Below are positions 25,302 to 34,139 of a DNA stretch of 64,000 bases, piece after piece. Below the pieces are notes generated by a model that did no database searches, was not told where the DNA came from, and saw only the letters and a list, made by a program, of their open reading frames with translations. Numbering within the stretch: position 1 is the first letter of the stretch; each line of letters opens with the position of its first letter. Location: NCBI RefSeq assembly GCF_019969845.1, contig NZ_JAHXYR010000008.1, forward strand, positions 248,001 through 312,000, written 5' to 3'. The stretch is from Sphingobacterium sp. GVS05A (GTDB taxonomy: Bacteria > Bacteroidota > Bacteroidia > Sphingobacteriales > Sphingobacteriaceae). A program made the translations under genes and the position numbers.

Positions 25302-26084
25302 ATGCATTTAATATCAAAGTATAGTGTACATATAGTACAAGTTATAACCCTCTTAATAATCTTTTGTTCTTGTGGTTCACGTAAGGATATGGTTTATCTT
25401 CAGCAAGATTCTACCGTAATAAATTCTATTTATGAACAACATGTGCCTAAAATCCAGCCAAATGATATATTGACTGTTGTTGTTACAGCCGCGGACCCAA
25501 AAGTAACTGCTCCATTTAATCCCGTAAGTACAATGGCAACGAGTAACCTGACACAGCAAACAGATATGGCATTGCGTCCTACTTATACCGTTGATGATAA
25601 GGGTAATATAATACTTCCTATGTTGGGAAGTGTACATGTCGGAGGTATGACTCGTCTTGAAGCTATTGAAAAATTAAGAAATGAGTTGAGCCAATATATA
25701 AAGGATCCTGGAGTCAATATCAATTTTAATAACTTTCGAGTTTCTGTGTTAGGAGAGGTTGCACGCCCTGGATCTTTTATTATGCCAACAGAGCGAGTTA
25801 CAATCTTAGAAGCATTGGGTATGGCTGGTGATTTGACTATTCGAGGTGTTCGTCAAAATGTAACTTTAATTCGTGAAGTTAATGGGCAAAAAACTATGCA
25901 TCAAGTTGATTTGACAAAAAAAAGTACACTAAATTCGCCTTATTATTATTTAGTTCAAAATGATGTAATTTATGTTGAACCCAATAAGGCACAGATTAAT
26001 AATTCCAAGCTAGGTGCAAATACTAATATTATTATTTCAATTGCTAGTTTATTAATCACTGTAATATCAGTATTGACACGTTAA
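25302..26084 (+). CDS. wza: Polysaccharide export outer-membrane lipoprotein, Wza/BexD family
   Basis: 260 residues. A signal peptide (HIVQVITLLIIFCSCGSRKD) ends in a lipobox-like IFCSC, so the mature protein starts at a lipidated Cys near residue 24. The poly_export domain is seen as IQPNDILTVVVTAADP, then YTVDDKGNIILPMLGSVHVGGMTRLEAIEKLRNEL, and the SLBB-like part as FRVSVLGEVARPGSFIMPTERVTILEALGMAGDLT. A C-terminal hydrophobic helix (NIIISIASLLITVISVLT) corresponds to the outer-membrane helix of Wza. It forms the export channel working with the Wzc-like kinase 8 bases downstream. Confidence 0.9.
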   Translation: MHLISKYSVHIVQVITLLIIFCSCGSRKDMVYLQQDSTVINSIYEQHVPKIQPNDILTVVVTAADPKVTAPFNPVSTMATSNLTQQTDMALRPTYTVDDKGNIILPMLGSVHVGGMTRLEAIEKLRNELSQYIKDPGVNINFNNFRVSVLGEVARPGSFIMPTERVTILEALGMAGDLTIRGVRQNVTLIREVNGQKTMHQVDLTKKSTLNSPYYYLVQNDVIYVEPNKAQINNSKLGANTNIIISIASLLITVISVLTR

Positions 26085-26092
26085 TAATATAC

Positions 26093-28501
26093 ATGGAAAA
26101 CCAATCTATATACAACAGGAATCAAGAAGAAGAAATTAACTTGAGACAGCTTTTCGAACAGTATTTATTTTATTGGAAATGGTTCTTGGTATGCGTCATT
26201 CTATCTATAGGAATTGCTTTCGCATATTTACGTTATGCACAAAAGACCTACAATACTACTGCAAAAATCTTACTAAAAGATGAAAAGAGTGCTTCGGCGG
26301 GGGAATTAGCAGGTATCGCAGAACTTAGTAGCAGTATGGGCTTCGGTGGGAGTCGTTCTGCTTTTGTAACTGATCAAATTGAAGTTCTTTATTCCCGAAG
26401 ATTGATGCGTAAGGTCGTTGATCAACATAATTTGAATATAGTTTACTCTATTAAAGGAAATATACGATCGTCAGAGCTTTTGGAACGCGAAATGCCTTTC
26501 ATCGTTGAACCACAAGGAAATCAGGACTCGACTCGTCTAAATATTCAAGCACGTTACAAAGATTCAAATCGCCTGGAGGTAATTAATTTGATATCCAAAG
26601 AGAAATTTGATGTTATCTTTGATAAAGCTGTTAAAATCGGTAGAAATAATTTGATTTTCAAGGAGAATAATGTTAAGAAAACAAAGAAAATTAATGCAGA
26701 TACAGAGTTTTTGATCAATATTATTCCTAAAGACTGGGCTGTTGATGGTAATTTAAATGCTATAAGCATTGTTCCAAGCAAAGAAAATCAATCTTATGTG
26801 GTGAATTTTTCGATGTTATCAACCTTGGATAAAAAAGCTGAGTTAATAATTAACACACTTATTGATGTTTACAATGCCGATTTAACAAATGATAAACTGC
26901 GCATGACTAGGGCAACTTCAGAATTTATCAACAAGCGTTTAATGTTAATTTCTAAAGACCTTTCGGGAGCCGATGAGCAAGCAGCTGATTTTAAGTCTGC
27001 TAATTCTATGGTTGATATGGCAACTGAGGCTGGTGTATTTCTCAATAATGCATCGGAAAATGATAAAAAAGTATTAGAATATCGGACTCAATTAAAACTT
27101 GTTGATCACATGAATGACTATTTGAAGAGTCAGGAAGTGGGGAAGTTGTTGCCTTCAAATATTGGTCTTCAAGATGCCTCAATTACTGGTTCTATTGAAG
27201 CATATAATCGGCTAGTTCTTGAACGAGACGATTTATTGAAATCAGCTTCGGATCAAAATCCTGCTGTTATTGCTCTAAATGAAAATTTGAACGAAAGCAA
27301 TAAAAATATTCGACAATCACTCAAGAACTATCAAAACGTGACACAGCTAGCATTAAATAGTATAGAGAGTAAGTCAAACGAGATCAGAGGACGAATTAGT
27401 TCAATTCCAAGTCAAGAACAAGGTTTTAAGAAAATTTCGAGACAGCAGCAAATTGTAGAATCACTTTATCTGTTGTTGTTACAAAAAAGAGAGGAAAGCG
27501 AAGTAAAAGCAGCTGCCACTCCAGACAATTTAAAAATAATTGACGCGGCTTATGGTAATGGCCTACCGGTTGCACCTAGAAAATCTATTGTATTATCTGC
27601 GGCTCTTATTTTAGGTCTTTTGATACCATTTGGAATTCTGTATTTGAAATTTTTATTAGATAACAAGATTCACTCCCGAAAAGACATTGAAGAAATTGTT
27701 AAAGTTCCCGTTTTGGGTGAAATACCTACTGCTGAAGATACGATTGTACATCTTAATGACCGGTCTTCCTTAGCAGAGGCCTTTCGTATTCTGCGTACCA
27801 ATATGAATTTTATGTTTGGTGCTGATCAGAAAGACACTTCCAAAGTTGTATTTGTTACCTCAACAATTTCAGGAGAAGGAAAATCATTTGTTACAACTAA
27901 CCTAGCGCAGATATTATCCATGTCGGGTAAAAAGGTGGTATTGATTGGAGCTGATATTCGAAGCCCAAAAGTATTGGATTATTTGGGCTTGTCACATTTA
28001 CAGCACACCAACGTCGGAATAACTCAATTCTTGATTAATCCAGAAATGGACGTTAATAATATTATTATTAAAAAGCCGGGTAATTATGATTTTGATGTCA
28101 TTTACTCAGGGTACATTGCACCAAATCCTGCGGAATTGCTTATGAACGGTCATTTTGATGATGTGATTAAGTATACGCGTGAGCATTATGACTATATATT
28201 GGTGGATACTGCACCAGTTAGTTTGGTGACAGATACTTTGCTTATTGCACATAATGCCGATCTGACATTATATGTATCACGTGTTAATTATCTTGATAAG
28301 CGTTTATTGCAAGTACCTCGTGAACTTTATGTCGAAGGCAAGTTGAAAAATGTTGCTGCAGTAGTCAATGACGTAGATTTTGCTAGAGGCTACGGCTACG
28401 GCTACGGTTATGGTTATGGCTATGGCGATAAAGGTAAGAATAAGAAGACAGGCCTGGCTAAAATATGGCAGGATATTAAGGAACGATTAAATATAAAATA
28501 G
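26093..28501 (+). CDS. wzc: Wzc-type chain-length regulator and tyrosine autokinase (BY-kinase)
   Basis: 802 residues. Domain order: cytoplasmic N terminus, TM1 (WKWFLVCVILSIGIAFAYL, near 31-50), a Wzz-type periplasmic region with coiled coil, TM2 near 497-516 (IVLSAALILGLLIPFGILYL), then the kinase. Walker A is STISGEGKS near 589-597, Walker A' is VLIGADIRSPK near 617 and Walker B is YILVDTAP near 700. The C terminus has the tyrosine cluster RGYGYGYGYGYGYGDK near 765-780, whose phosphorylation controls polymer length and export in this family. The cluster is coded by a near-perfect 6-bp tandem repeat. Followed by a strong terminator. Confidence 0.93.
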   Translation: MENQSIYNRNQEEEINLRQLFEQYLFYWKWFLVCVILSIGIAFAYLRYAQKTYNTTAKILLKDEKSASAGELAGIAELSSSMGFGGSRSAFVTDQIEVLYSRRLMRKVVDQHNLNIVYSIKGNIRSSELLEREMPFIVEPQGNQDSTRLNIQARYKDSNRLEVINLISKEKFDVIFDKAVKIGRNNLIFKENNVKKTKKINADTEFLINIIPKDWAVDGNLNAISIVPSKENQSYVVNFSMLSTLDKKAELIINTLIDVYNADLTNDKLRMTRATSEFINKRLMLISKDLSGADEQAADFKSANSMVDMATEAGVFLNNASENDKKVLEYRTQLKLVDHMNDYLKSQEVGKLLPSNIGLQDASITGSIEAYNRLVLERDDLLKSASDQNPAVIALNENLNESNKNIRQSLKNYQNVTQLALNSIESKSNEIRGRISSIPSQEQGFKKISRQQQIVESLYLLLLQKREESEVKAAATPDNLKIIDAAYGNGLPVAPRKSIVLSAALILGLLIPFGILYLKFLLDNKIHSRKDIEEIVKVPVLGEIPTAEDTIVHLNDRSSLAEAFRILRTNMNFMFGADQKDTSKVVFVTSTISGEGKSFVTTNLAQILSMSGKKVVLIGADIRSPKVLDYLGLSHLQHTNVGITQFLINPEMDVNNIIIKKPGNYDFDVIYSGYIAPNPAELLMNGHFDDVIKYTREHYDYILVDTAPVSLVTDTLLIAHNADLTLYVSRVNYLDKRLLQVPRELYVEGKLKNVAAVVNDVDFARGYGYGYGYGYGYGDKGKNKKTGLAKIWQDIKERLNIK
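28388..28425 (+). repeat. Hexanucleotide tandem repeat coding the Wzc tyrosine cluster
   Basis: About six copies of GGCTAC/GGTTAT-type hexamers encode (Gly-Tyr)6. The first three copies are identical GGCTAC units and the later ones differ only in third codon positions, so slippage could change the number of tyrosines without shifting the frame. Confidence 0.75.
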
Positions 28502-28538
28502 ATCTATAATTTTATAGATTTTGGCCTTATTGTTGTTT

Positions 28539-28572
28539 AACCCCAAGTCGAATATTCGGCTTGGGGTTTTAT
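28539..28572 (+). terminator. Intrinsic terminator of the wza-wzc operon
   Basis: AACCCCAAG pairs with CTTGGGGTT, and the inner CGAATATTCG continues the stem; a TTTTATTTTATAA tract follows. It lies before the ATG at 28636 and shows that the upstream part of the next open frame (from 28561) is not coding. Confidence 0.85.
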
Positions 28573-28635
28573 TTTATAATAATTTTTATTACAATCCGTT
28601 ATGATTGTAATATTTTTAATACTAATCAACTCACT

Positions 28636-29328
28636 ATGAGAAAAAGACTATTATTTACAGCACTAGGAATTTCATGTTTTATGATAGGTACCGTGTCGGC
28701 GCAATTTTCAAGGCCTATTAGCGTTGGCGCGGGTGCTGGTGTGGCTTATAATTTAACAGATCTAGCGAATGTAGACGCTAATTTCGCTTTTTATGGTGAA
28801 GCAGATTATCTGATTAATCCATTTATATCGGTTGGTCTACACGGGGAAAAAGGTACATTGAGTGGGAGTGGATATAATAGTGATTTTGAAAATCGCTACT
28901 TCGCCGGAAACATAAATGGAAAAGTTCGTTTAGGGCAATTTATGGGGCACGCAGACAATTACAGCTATTATACTTTACAGACAAATACATTCTCGCGTAT
29001 TCTTTCCAACGTTTATGTTGGGGCCGGCGCTGGATTAGTGAAAAATCGTATAGCTCGACATTTGGCCCCTGAATATACCGATGGTATTATTAACCAAGGA
29101 GGAGAGCTGGCTGAAGATCTAGGAGAAATACATTTTGTAATCCCTCTAAACGTGGGCTTCGATATTCCTTTTGGGCGTACTTTATATGGGCCACAATGGG
29201 CTATCAACGTCAACTACCAGCACACCCTAACCACCAATGATAACCTAGACGGTATAAAGAATAAAAATAATGATCAATATGGTTTTGTATCGCTGGGTGT
29301 AAAATATGCCCTTTTCAATCGAAAATAA
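28636..29328 (+). CDS. Outer-membrane beta-barrel hypothetical protein
   Basis: About 230 residues from ATG 28636. A signal peptide (LLFTALGISCFMIGTVSAQ, cut after VSA) is followed by amphipathic beta-strands ending in FVSLGVKYALFNRK, a C-terminal aromatic strand pattern suited to BAM-dependent insertion. Strands such as SRPISVGAGAGVAYNL and NVYVGAGAGLVKNRI suggest an 8-stranded OmpA/OmpW-like barrel. I do not recognise a family. It precedes gldK by 35 bases on the same strand, so it may be cotranscribed with the gliding/secretion genes. Confidence 0.65.
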   Translation: MRKRLLFTALGISCFMIGTVSAQFSRPISVGAGAGVAYNLTDLANVDANFAFYGEADYLINPFISVGLHGEKGTLSGSGYNSDFENRYFAGNINGKVRLGQFMGHADNYSYYTLQTNTFSRILSNVYVGAGAGLVKNRIARHLAPEYTDGIINQGGELAEDLGEIHFVIPLNVGFDIPFGRTLYGPQWAINVNYQHTLTTNDNLDGIKNKNNDQYGFVSLGVKYALFNRK

Positions 29329-29363
29329 GCGAATTAAGTAACCTAATTTAATTAATAAATGAG

Positions 29364-30659
29364 ATGAATATAATAAAACAGATCTATAGAAATCGTTTAA
29401 TAGCTTTCGGTGTTTTGGCACTTTTGATTGCTTTCTCAGCATGTAAATCCAACTCGGCCGTATATAAGGCCCCTAAAGTAAATGCCTTTCGCGGTGGTAA
29501 ACTGCCTGCGCCACCAGGAATGGTTTATATCCCATCAGGAACAATTCTATTCAAGGGTTCTCTTGATAGCGGTAATGTGGGGAAAAATGTGAGTGTGAGC
29601 GCCTTTTTTATTGATGAGGCTGAAGTCACAAATAAACAGTATCGTGAATTTGTGAATTGGGTAGCGGACTCTGTTGCGGTAACGGATTATCTGCAAGATG
29701 ACCAATACTTTTTGGAGATAGCAGGTGAACAGGTAGGACAGCGAAGAATTAACTGGGCAAAGGTTAAGAAAGTCTCTCCTTTATGGAAAAGTAACGATCC
29801 AAGCATTCAGGAACGTATAGCACCAATGTTAGAAATGCGCGGTAACAGACGTGCACTCAATCCGGAGGTAATTAAATACCGCTTCTCGTATTTACAATCA
29901 AAAGGAAATATGAAAAAGGGGTATGTAACGGATTCCGTTGCGGTGATGCCCGTGGAAGATATCTGGACAAAGGATTTTCCGAATGCACAATTAGCTTCTT
30001 TGGATGCGAATTATTTTACGCATCCCTCTTTTGACTATTATCCCGTTGTTGGAGTAACATGGAGACAAGCGCGGGCATTTACGGATTGGCGTGCAAGTGA
30101 AATGGCGGCTACGGTATTAAAAAATTCCTACCTCAATGGTTATCAACTAAGCCTAAGCTTACCAACAGAAGCACAATGGCAATATGCCGCGTCGGGCAAA
30201 CTGGATCCACAAGATACAATAGCTGGTTCAAGAATGACTATTGATGGTACAGAAGGTAAAAAGAAGCTGGCTGTCAACTTTAAACAAGGCGAAGGTACTT
30301 ACTCACGTGATGGAGCAACGTTCACACTACCTGTTAAATCGTATATGCCGAATGCATTTGGTGTTTACAATATGGCGGGTAATGTTTCCGAGTGGACATT
30401 GGATGCGTATAGCCCATCGGCTGTCGTATTTGTCAATGACCTTAATCCCGCATTATTGTATGATGCCGATGCAAAGGATGGGGATGCACTCAAACGAAAA
30501 GTTGTACGTGGCGGCTCATGGAAGGACAATGGTGAACAATTAAATAGTGAAACACGTAATTATTCGGTGGATTACGAGCCGCATTCTTATATTGGTTTTC
30601 GTTGTGTGATGTCTGCATTCGAAATGCCAACTGTGCAAAGTAAAACACGTAAGTATTAA
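29364..30659 (+). CDS. gldK: GldK, T9SS outer-membrane-associated lipoprotein (SUMF1-like)
   Basis: 431 residues. Lipoprotein signal LLIAFSACKSNS gives a lipidated Cys near residue 27. The mature protein has the formylglycine-generating-enzyme-like fold typical of GldK: MVYIPSGTILFKGS, FFIDEAEVTNKQYREFVNWV, YPVVGVTWRQARAFTDWRASEM, SLPTEAQWQYAASGK, FGVYNMAGNVSEWTLD and VRGGSWKDN. In flavobacteria GldK and GldN form a ring under the outer membrane for type IX secretion and gliding. Here gldN follows directly, while gldL and gldM, usually between them, are at 46.7-49.1 kb on the other strand. Confidence 0.9.
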   Translation: MNIIKQIYRNRLIAFGVLALLIAFSACKSNSAVYKAPKVNAFRGGKLPAPPGMVYIPSGTILFKGSLDSGNVGKNVSVSAFFIDEAEVTNKQYREFVNWVADSVAVTDYLQDDQYFLEIAGEQVGQRRINWAKVKKVSPLWKSNDPSIQERIAPMLEMRGNRRALNPEVIKYRFSYLQSKGNMKKGYVTDSVAVMPVEDIWTKDFPNAQLASLDANYFTHPSFDYYPVVGVTWRQARAFTDWRASEMAATVLKNSYLNGYQLSLSLPTEAQWQYAASGKLDPQDTIAGSRMTIDGTEGKKKLAVNFKQGEGTYSRDGATFTLPVKSYMPNAFGVYNMAGNVSEWTLDAYSPSAVVFVNDLNPALLYDADAKDGDALKRKVVRGGSWKDNGEQLNSETRNYSVDYEPHSYIGFRCVMSAFEMPTVQSKTRKY

Positions 30660-30686
30660 TTCGGACTGTAAAATATAAATTCGATA

Positions 30687-31748
30687 ATGATGAACATGAA
30701 AGCAGTAATGACAGTTACCATGGCATTGGTAACTGGATCATTGTTCGCTCAGCAAGAGACGACAATAGATACGGTTCCTAGAAAACAGGATACCTTAAAT
30801 AATGTAATGTCAGCGATACCAGTCGTTTCGGGGGAAGTTAATCCGGATACGATTCCAACTACCGATGGATTTTATCAGGCGAATAGCATGGAAGATGCGG
30901 TGCCATTTGCTTATCCTGAGGTGAACAAGAAGAATATTCGTTTCTATAAGCGGGTATGGCGCGATATCGATCTAAAGGATGAAAAAAATTATATTTTAGC
31001 CATTCCAGGAAACTCTTTGATTGAAGTGGTAATGAAAGCAATTGAAAAGGGAAAACTTTCACTTTATAGCCCTGATGATGATTCTTTCAAAGGTCGTTTA
31101 AGTGCACAGGAAGGTATGGCCCGTTTTGCAGATAGTGTGTTGGTACCAATCTTTGACGGTGAGGGAAATCAGATCGACTCCAAAATGGCGCTGAATGAGT
31201 TTGATCCAAGCCGGGTAACTAAATTTCGGGTTAAAGAAGATATCTTCTTCGATAAACAACGGAGCAGATTGGAAACACGCATTATCGGTGTGGCTCCATT
31301 AATGAATATTACTACTTCTGCTGAGTTATCGGAGTCTGTGGGTGCGACACCTGCTTTTTGGCTATATTTCCCACAATTACGCTATAGCTTGGTACAGGTA
31401 GATATTTCTGATCCGGATAAAGGGCTTTATGATATGACCATGGATGACTTTTTTGTGCAGAACAAATTTGCGAGTACAATTGTGCGTGAATCATCTCCAG
31501 GTATGTTACAGAATGTAAAAGAATCTGAGAATGGTGGACAATTATTAGATGGTCGGAAGGTAGAGGAGAAGCTGGACGCTTATAAAAAGAAATTATGGAG
31601 CAATCCAAAGGGCGTGAAGGCAGAGGAATTAGAGGGAAATCGGTCCAATCAGACCGTGACTGAAAAACAACAATCTCAGTTAGAACAACTACAGGAAAGT
31701 AAATCTGAAACTTTGGAAAATAAAAAAGAAACGGAAGAAAAGCTATAA
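30687..31748 (+). CDS. gldN: GldN, periplasmic T9SS ring component
   Basis: 353 residues with a signal peptide (AVMTVTMALVTGSLFAQQ). The conserved GldN/PorN core is visible: NIRFYKRVWRDIDLKDEKN, NSLIEVVMKAIEKGKLSLYSP, RVTKFRVKEDIFFDKQRSRLETRIIGVAPLM and FWLYFPQLRYSLVQVDISDPD. The C terminus is charged and repetitive (TEKQQSQLEQLQESKSETLENKKETEEKL), probably flexible. It starts 27 bases after gldK, leaving no room for gldL or gldM. It is followed by a strong terminator. Confidence 0.9.
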   Translation: MMNMKAVMTVTMALVTGSLFAQQETTIDTVPRKQDTLNNVMSAIPVVSGEVNPDTIPTTDGFYQANSMEDAVPFAYPEVNKKNIRFYKRVWRDIDLKDEKNYILAIPGNSLIEVVMKAIEKGKLSLYSPDDDSFKGRLSAQEGMARFADSVLVPIFDGEGNQIDSKMALNEFDPSRVTKFRVKEDIFFDKQRSRLETRIIGVAPLMNITTSAELSESVGATPAFWLYFPQLRYSLVQVDISDPDKGLYDMTMDDFFVQNKFASTIVRESSPGMLQNVKESENGGQLLDGRKVEEKLDAYKKKLWSNPKGVKAEELEGNRSNQTVTEKQQSQLEQLQESKSETLENKKETEEKL

Positions 31749-31767
31749 AACAAAGAATTAAATAATT

Positions 31768-31810
31768 GAAAGCGAGTTGTTTAATTTCTGTTGAACAACT
31801 CGCTTTCTTC
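31768..31810 (+). terminator. Intrinsic terminator after gldN
   Basis: A 14-bp perfect stem GAAAGCGAGTTGTT (31768-31781) with AACAACTCGCTTTC (31794-31807) and a 12-base loop. It follows the gldN stop by about 20 bases. Confidence 0.85.
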
Positions 31811-31829
31811 GTTGAAATTTCATGATTTA

Positions 31830-32422
31830 TTAATGATTTGACAATGAGATCGGAGTAAATATTGTTCCGTTTTCAATATAGAAGTAGATGAAGACCTTGG
31901 ACAGAAATTCAGGCTCGTTTTCCGTTCTTATACGCTTGGGTGTAGGTCTATACATGATCAATTCCTTTAATTTTTCTACCAGTATAACAGCTGGTATTGA
32001 ATAGAATGCCTCATTTATCAATGATTCACGATTATAATCATCTATGACTTTGAGCACTCTGCCCGCCGTCAAGGAGTCGATCATAAAATCAATCGACCAA
32101 GTGTCATTAATTGATCCTGGAACTAGGAGTTTCTCTTTAATCCTAGATCGAATGTGGCGTTTGCGTTTGGTTCTGAGCTTCAAATTGATATTTGGATAAA
32201 CCCGAAGTACCCTTTTCCTGCTCCGCAAGCATCCGTTTTAGACGAGTATTCTTTTAACTCTTTAAGGTGTTGTGCGTTCATACCTCCGTACTTCTACTTC
32301 CATTGATAGAAAGTGAGCGCTGAAATATCATGTTCTCTACAAATATCCTTTGTTGCCTTGCCTGACTCATATTCTTTGAGAATATTGACGATTTGATGTT
32401 CTGAAAACTTACTCTTTTCCAT
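31830..32422 (-). pseudogene. Decayed IS3-family (IS407-like) element: orfA and orfB remnants
   Basis: Reading leftward from ATG 32422, orfA begins MEKSKFSEHQIVNILKEYES and continues as KATKDICREHDISALTFYQWK, then hits an in-frame TAG followed by KYGGMNAQHLKELKE. A frameshift leads to TRLKRMLAEQ, where the sequence joins the middle of orfB (VLRVYPNINLKLRTKRKRH). The first part of orfB is therefore deleted. The orfB remnant (to 31830) keeps TWSIDFMIDSLTAGR and VIDDYNRE but ends soon after a mutated RTENEPEF, where IS3 transposases have DNGPEF. The 3' third is missing. No terminal repeats were found. Dead element. Confidence 0.85.
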
Positions 32423-32784
32423 AATATATAACAAACAAATTTTACATTTTTAATTTGCCTGAAAAACAGGTAAGGCTACCAGTGAATAACAATGTATATT
32501 TCTATTTTTAATACAATTGGAAATTTATTTAATCAATGTTTATCGAAACGGTTCATCTTTACAAGCACCGATATTCCCTGAGTGTATAAACGTTATTTCT
32601 CATTATGACTTTCCTTGTGCAATCTAAGAAATAAGCTTTTGCTAAGTTGTATATTAGCTCCAAAATGATTAAGTAGCCTTTTCTATGGCAATTTTCTTTA
32701 AATTAATAAAATAGTAGTCTACTCCTCCCTAAATATTTTATGTATGAGGTTGTCTATTTATGGAAGACCACAGTGTTGTTGTAA
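32423..32784. other. Intergenic region, no gene seen
   Basis: AT-rich spacer between the IS remnant and the collagen-like lipoprotein gene. Stops in all frames; the only structure noted is a small CCTG-A5-CAGG hairpin near 32459. It may include decayed ends of the IS element. Confidence 0.5.
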
Positions 32785-33696
32785 CTACTTTAATCTTAAG
32801 AACTTATCAATATTCTTATATTTTTTTGATAAGGTTTTATACTTATCAACTTCAATTGATTTTACATACAAGTTTAAATAAATCATTCTTACATTGGTGG
32901 AAAAATCAATATCTGCGACAGTTGTTGCTGTCATTGTAAATTTAAAGTCTTTGCCAAAAATCTCACGGTCATTAATTTTCACAGTATAATCATAGTATGT
33001 ATCATTCAGGTTAGCTCGAACGTTCTTTAATGTAAAGCTTTTATCGAAATTTATTGGTTTGGGATGGGCAAATGTTATTGGAAATTCAAACTCTTCATCA
33101 CGCAAATAAGTTTGATAATAAAATTCGTTAATCCTATATCCACCTAATGTTGGGATAGTAATAACATCTGATGTACCAATTGATCTATAAATGGGAGCTG
33201 GACCAATATTTGTATCTATTAGCACTGAAGAGGCATTGTTCTTGAAATCTGCACTTAGTTTATATATTATCAAACCTAGAGACTCATTGCTTTTCAAACT
33301 TACAGGATCCCCCCAGTTATTTCCTTTTTTTGGGCCATATAACGTTATATTTTTTAGGTCAATGTAAAAATCACCCTCTTTCCCAATAGTAGAGCCTGGA
33401 ACTGTTTGCCCACTTAATATTGTATTTCCATTTTGGCCAGTATTTCCTGTTTCCCCTTTTAAACTTAAGGGTAATCCCCAGTTATTATTTGTTTTCGGTC
33501 CATACAGAAGGTTATTTGAGAGGTTTAAATAAAAATCTCCATTTTTACCAAGAGTAGCTATTGGCGAGGTTCGTCCACTAAGGATAGTTGAACCGTTTTC
33601 TCCTGGAATTCCTTTCTCGCCTTGCGGTCCAATTTCACCATCTTTCCCACAAGAGATCAAGAGCAAAATAAACAAATAGATTAGTGATTTTTTCAT
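32785..33696 (-). CDS. Lipoprotein with collagen-like start and two internal repeats
   Basis: 303 residues. Lipoprotein signal LIYLFILLLISCGKDG, lipidated at Cys 16. Gly-X-Y triplets follow (GEIGPQGEKGIPGENGS and GETGNTGQNGN). Between and after them is a duplicated unit of about 50 residues: TILSGRTSPIATLGKNGDFYLNL... and TILSGQTVPGSTIGKEGDFYIDL..., each ending in LYGPK-x3-NWG-x-P-SLK. The C-terminal 170 residues look like a beta-rich domain of unknown family. Probably surface exposed. The gene lies next to the IS remnant and is AT-rich, so it may be acquired. Confidence 0.7.
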   Translation of the reverse strand: MKKSLIYLFILLLISCGKDGEIGPQGEKGIPGENGSTILSGRTSPIATLGKNGDFYLNLSNNLLYGPKTNNNWGLPLSLKGETGNTGQNGNTILSGQTVPGSTIGKEGDFYIDLKNITLYGPKKGNNWGDPVSLKSNESLGLIIYKLSADFKNNASSVLIDTNIGPAPIYRSIGTSDVITIPTLGGYRINEFYYQTYLRDEEFEFPITFAHPKPINFDKSFTLKNVRANLNDTYYDYTVKINDREIFGKDFKFTMTATTVADIDFSTNVRMIYLNLYVKSIEVDKYKTLSKKYKNIDKFLRLK

Positions 33697-34139
33697 TTTA
33701 ATAGTTGGTTATTTATGTCTAATAAAAGTAATAAATATTTATAATATTTACTCAAACTTAAGTGTTTTTTAGTGTAATTATAAAAAACGACTGTTATAGG
33801 TGTCCGCCATTGTTTAGAAAAGATGGGTTCGTTTCTCGATCTTGGTAATATATTGCCAAGCGAAGTCCAGGTTCTATAGCTATTGATCTTCTTTTAATTT
33901 AGTAAATTCGCAATTTCTAATTATTTTTGAAGAGATAGAGTTGTTCAATATTCCGCTATAAACAATATTAATGACTCGAAAATATTCTTTTTTTAAAAAC
34001 ATAATCAATCGAGCTATTTTAGGTACGATAAATGTACTGTTTGCAAAAAAGGAGTTTCTACAAAATTTTTAATTACAGAAAGGGATACTTTTTAATCGTA
34101 TTCTGCGATTAAAGTATATAATATCTTTATAGAATTTAA
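33697..34139. other. Intergenic region with a 20-bp palindrome, upstream of pglF
   Basis: 443 bases between divergent genes with no coding frame. CTTGGTAATATATTGCCAAG at 33841-33860 is a near-perfect palindrome and a possible operator. A TACTTTTT at 34085-34092 is a near match to the -7 box and could serve pglF. Nothing else was recognised. Confidence 0.5.

Noticed and set aside
31749..32784. Functional IS element
   Set aside because: Internal stop, frameshift, internal deletion and missing 3' end of the transposase make it inactive, and terminal inverted repeats were not found.
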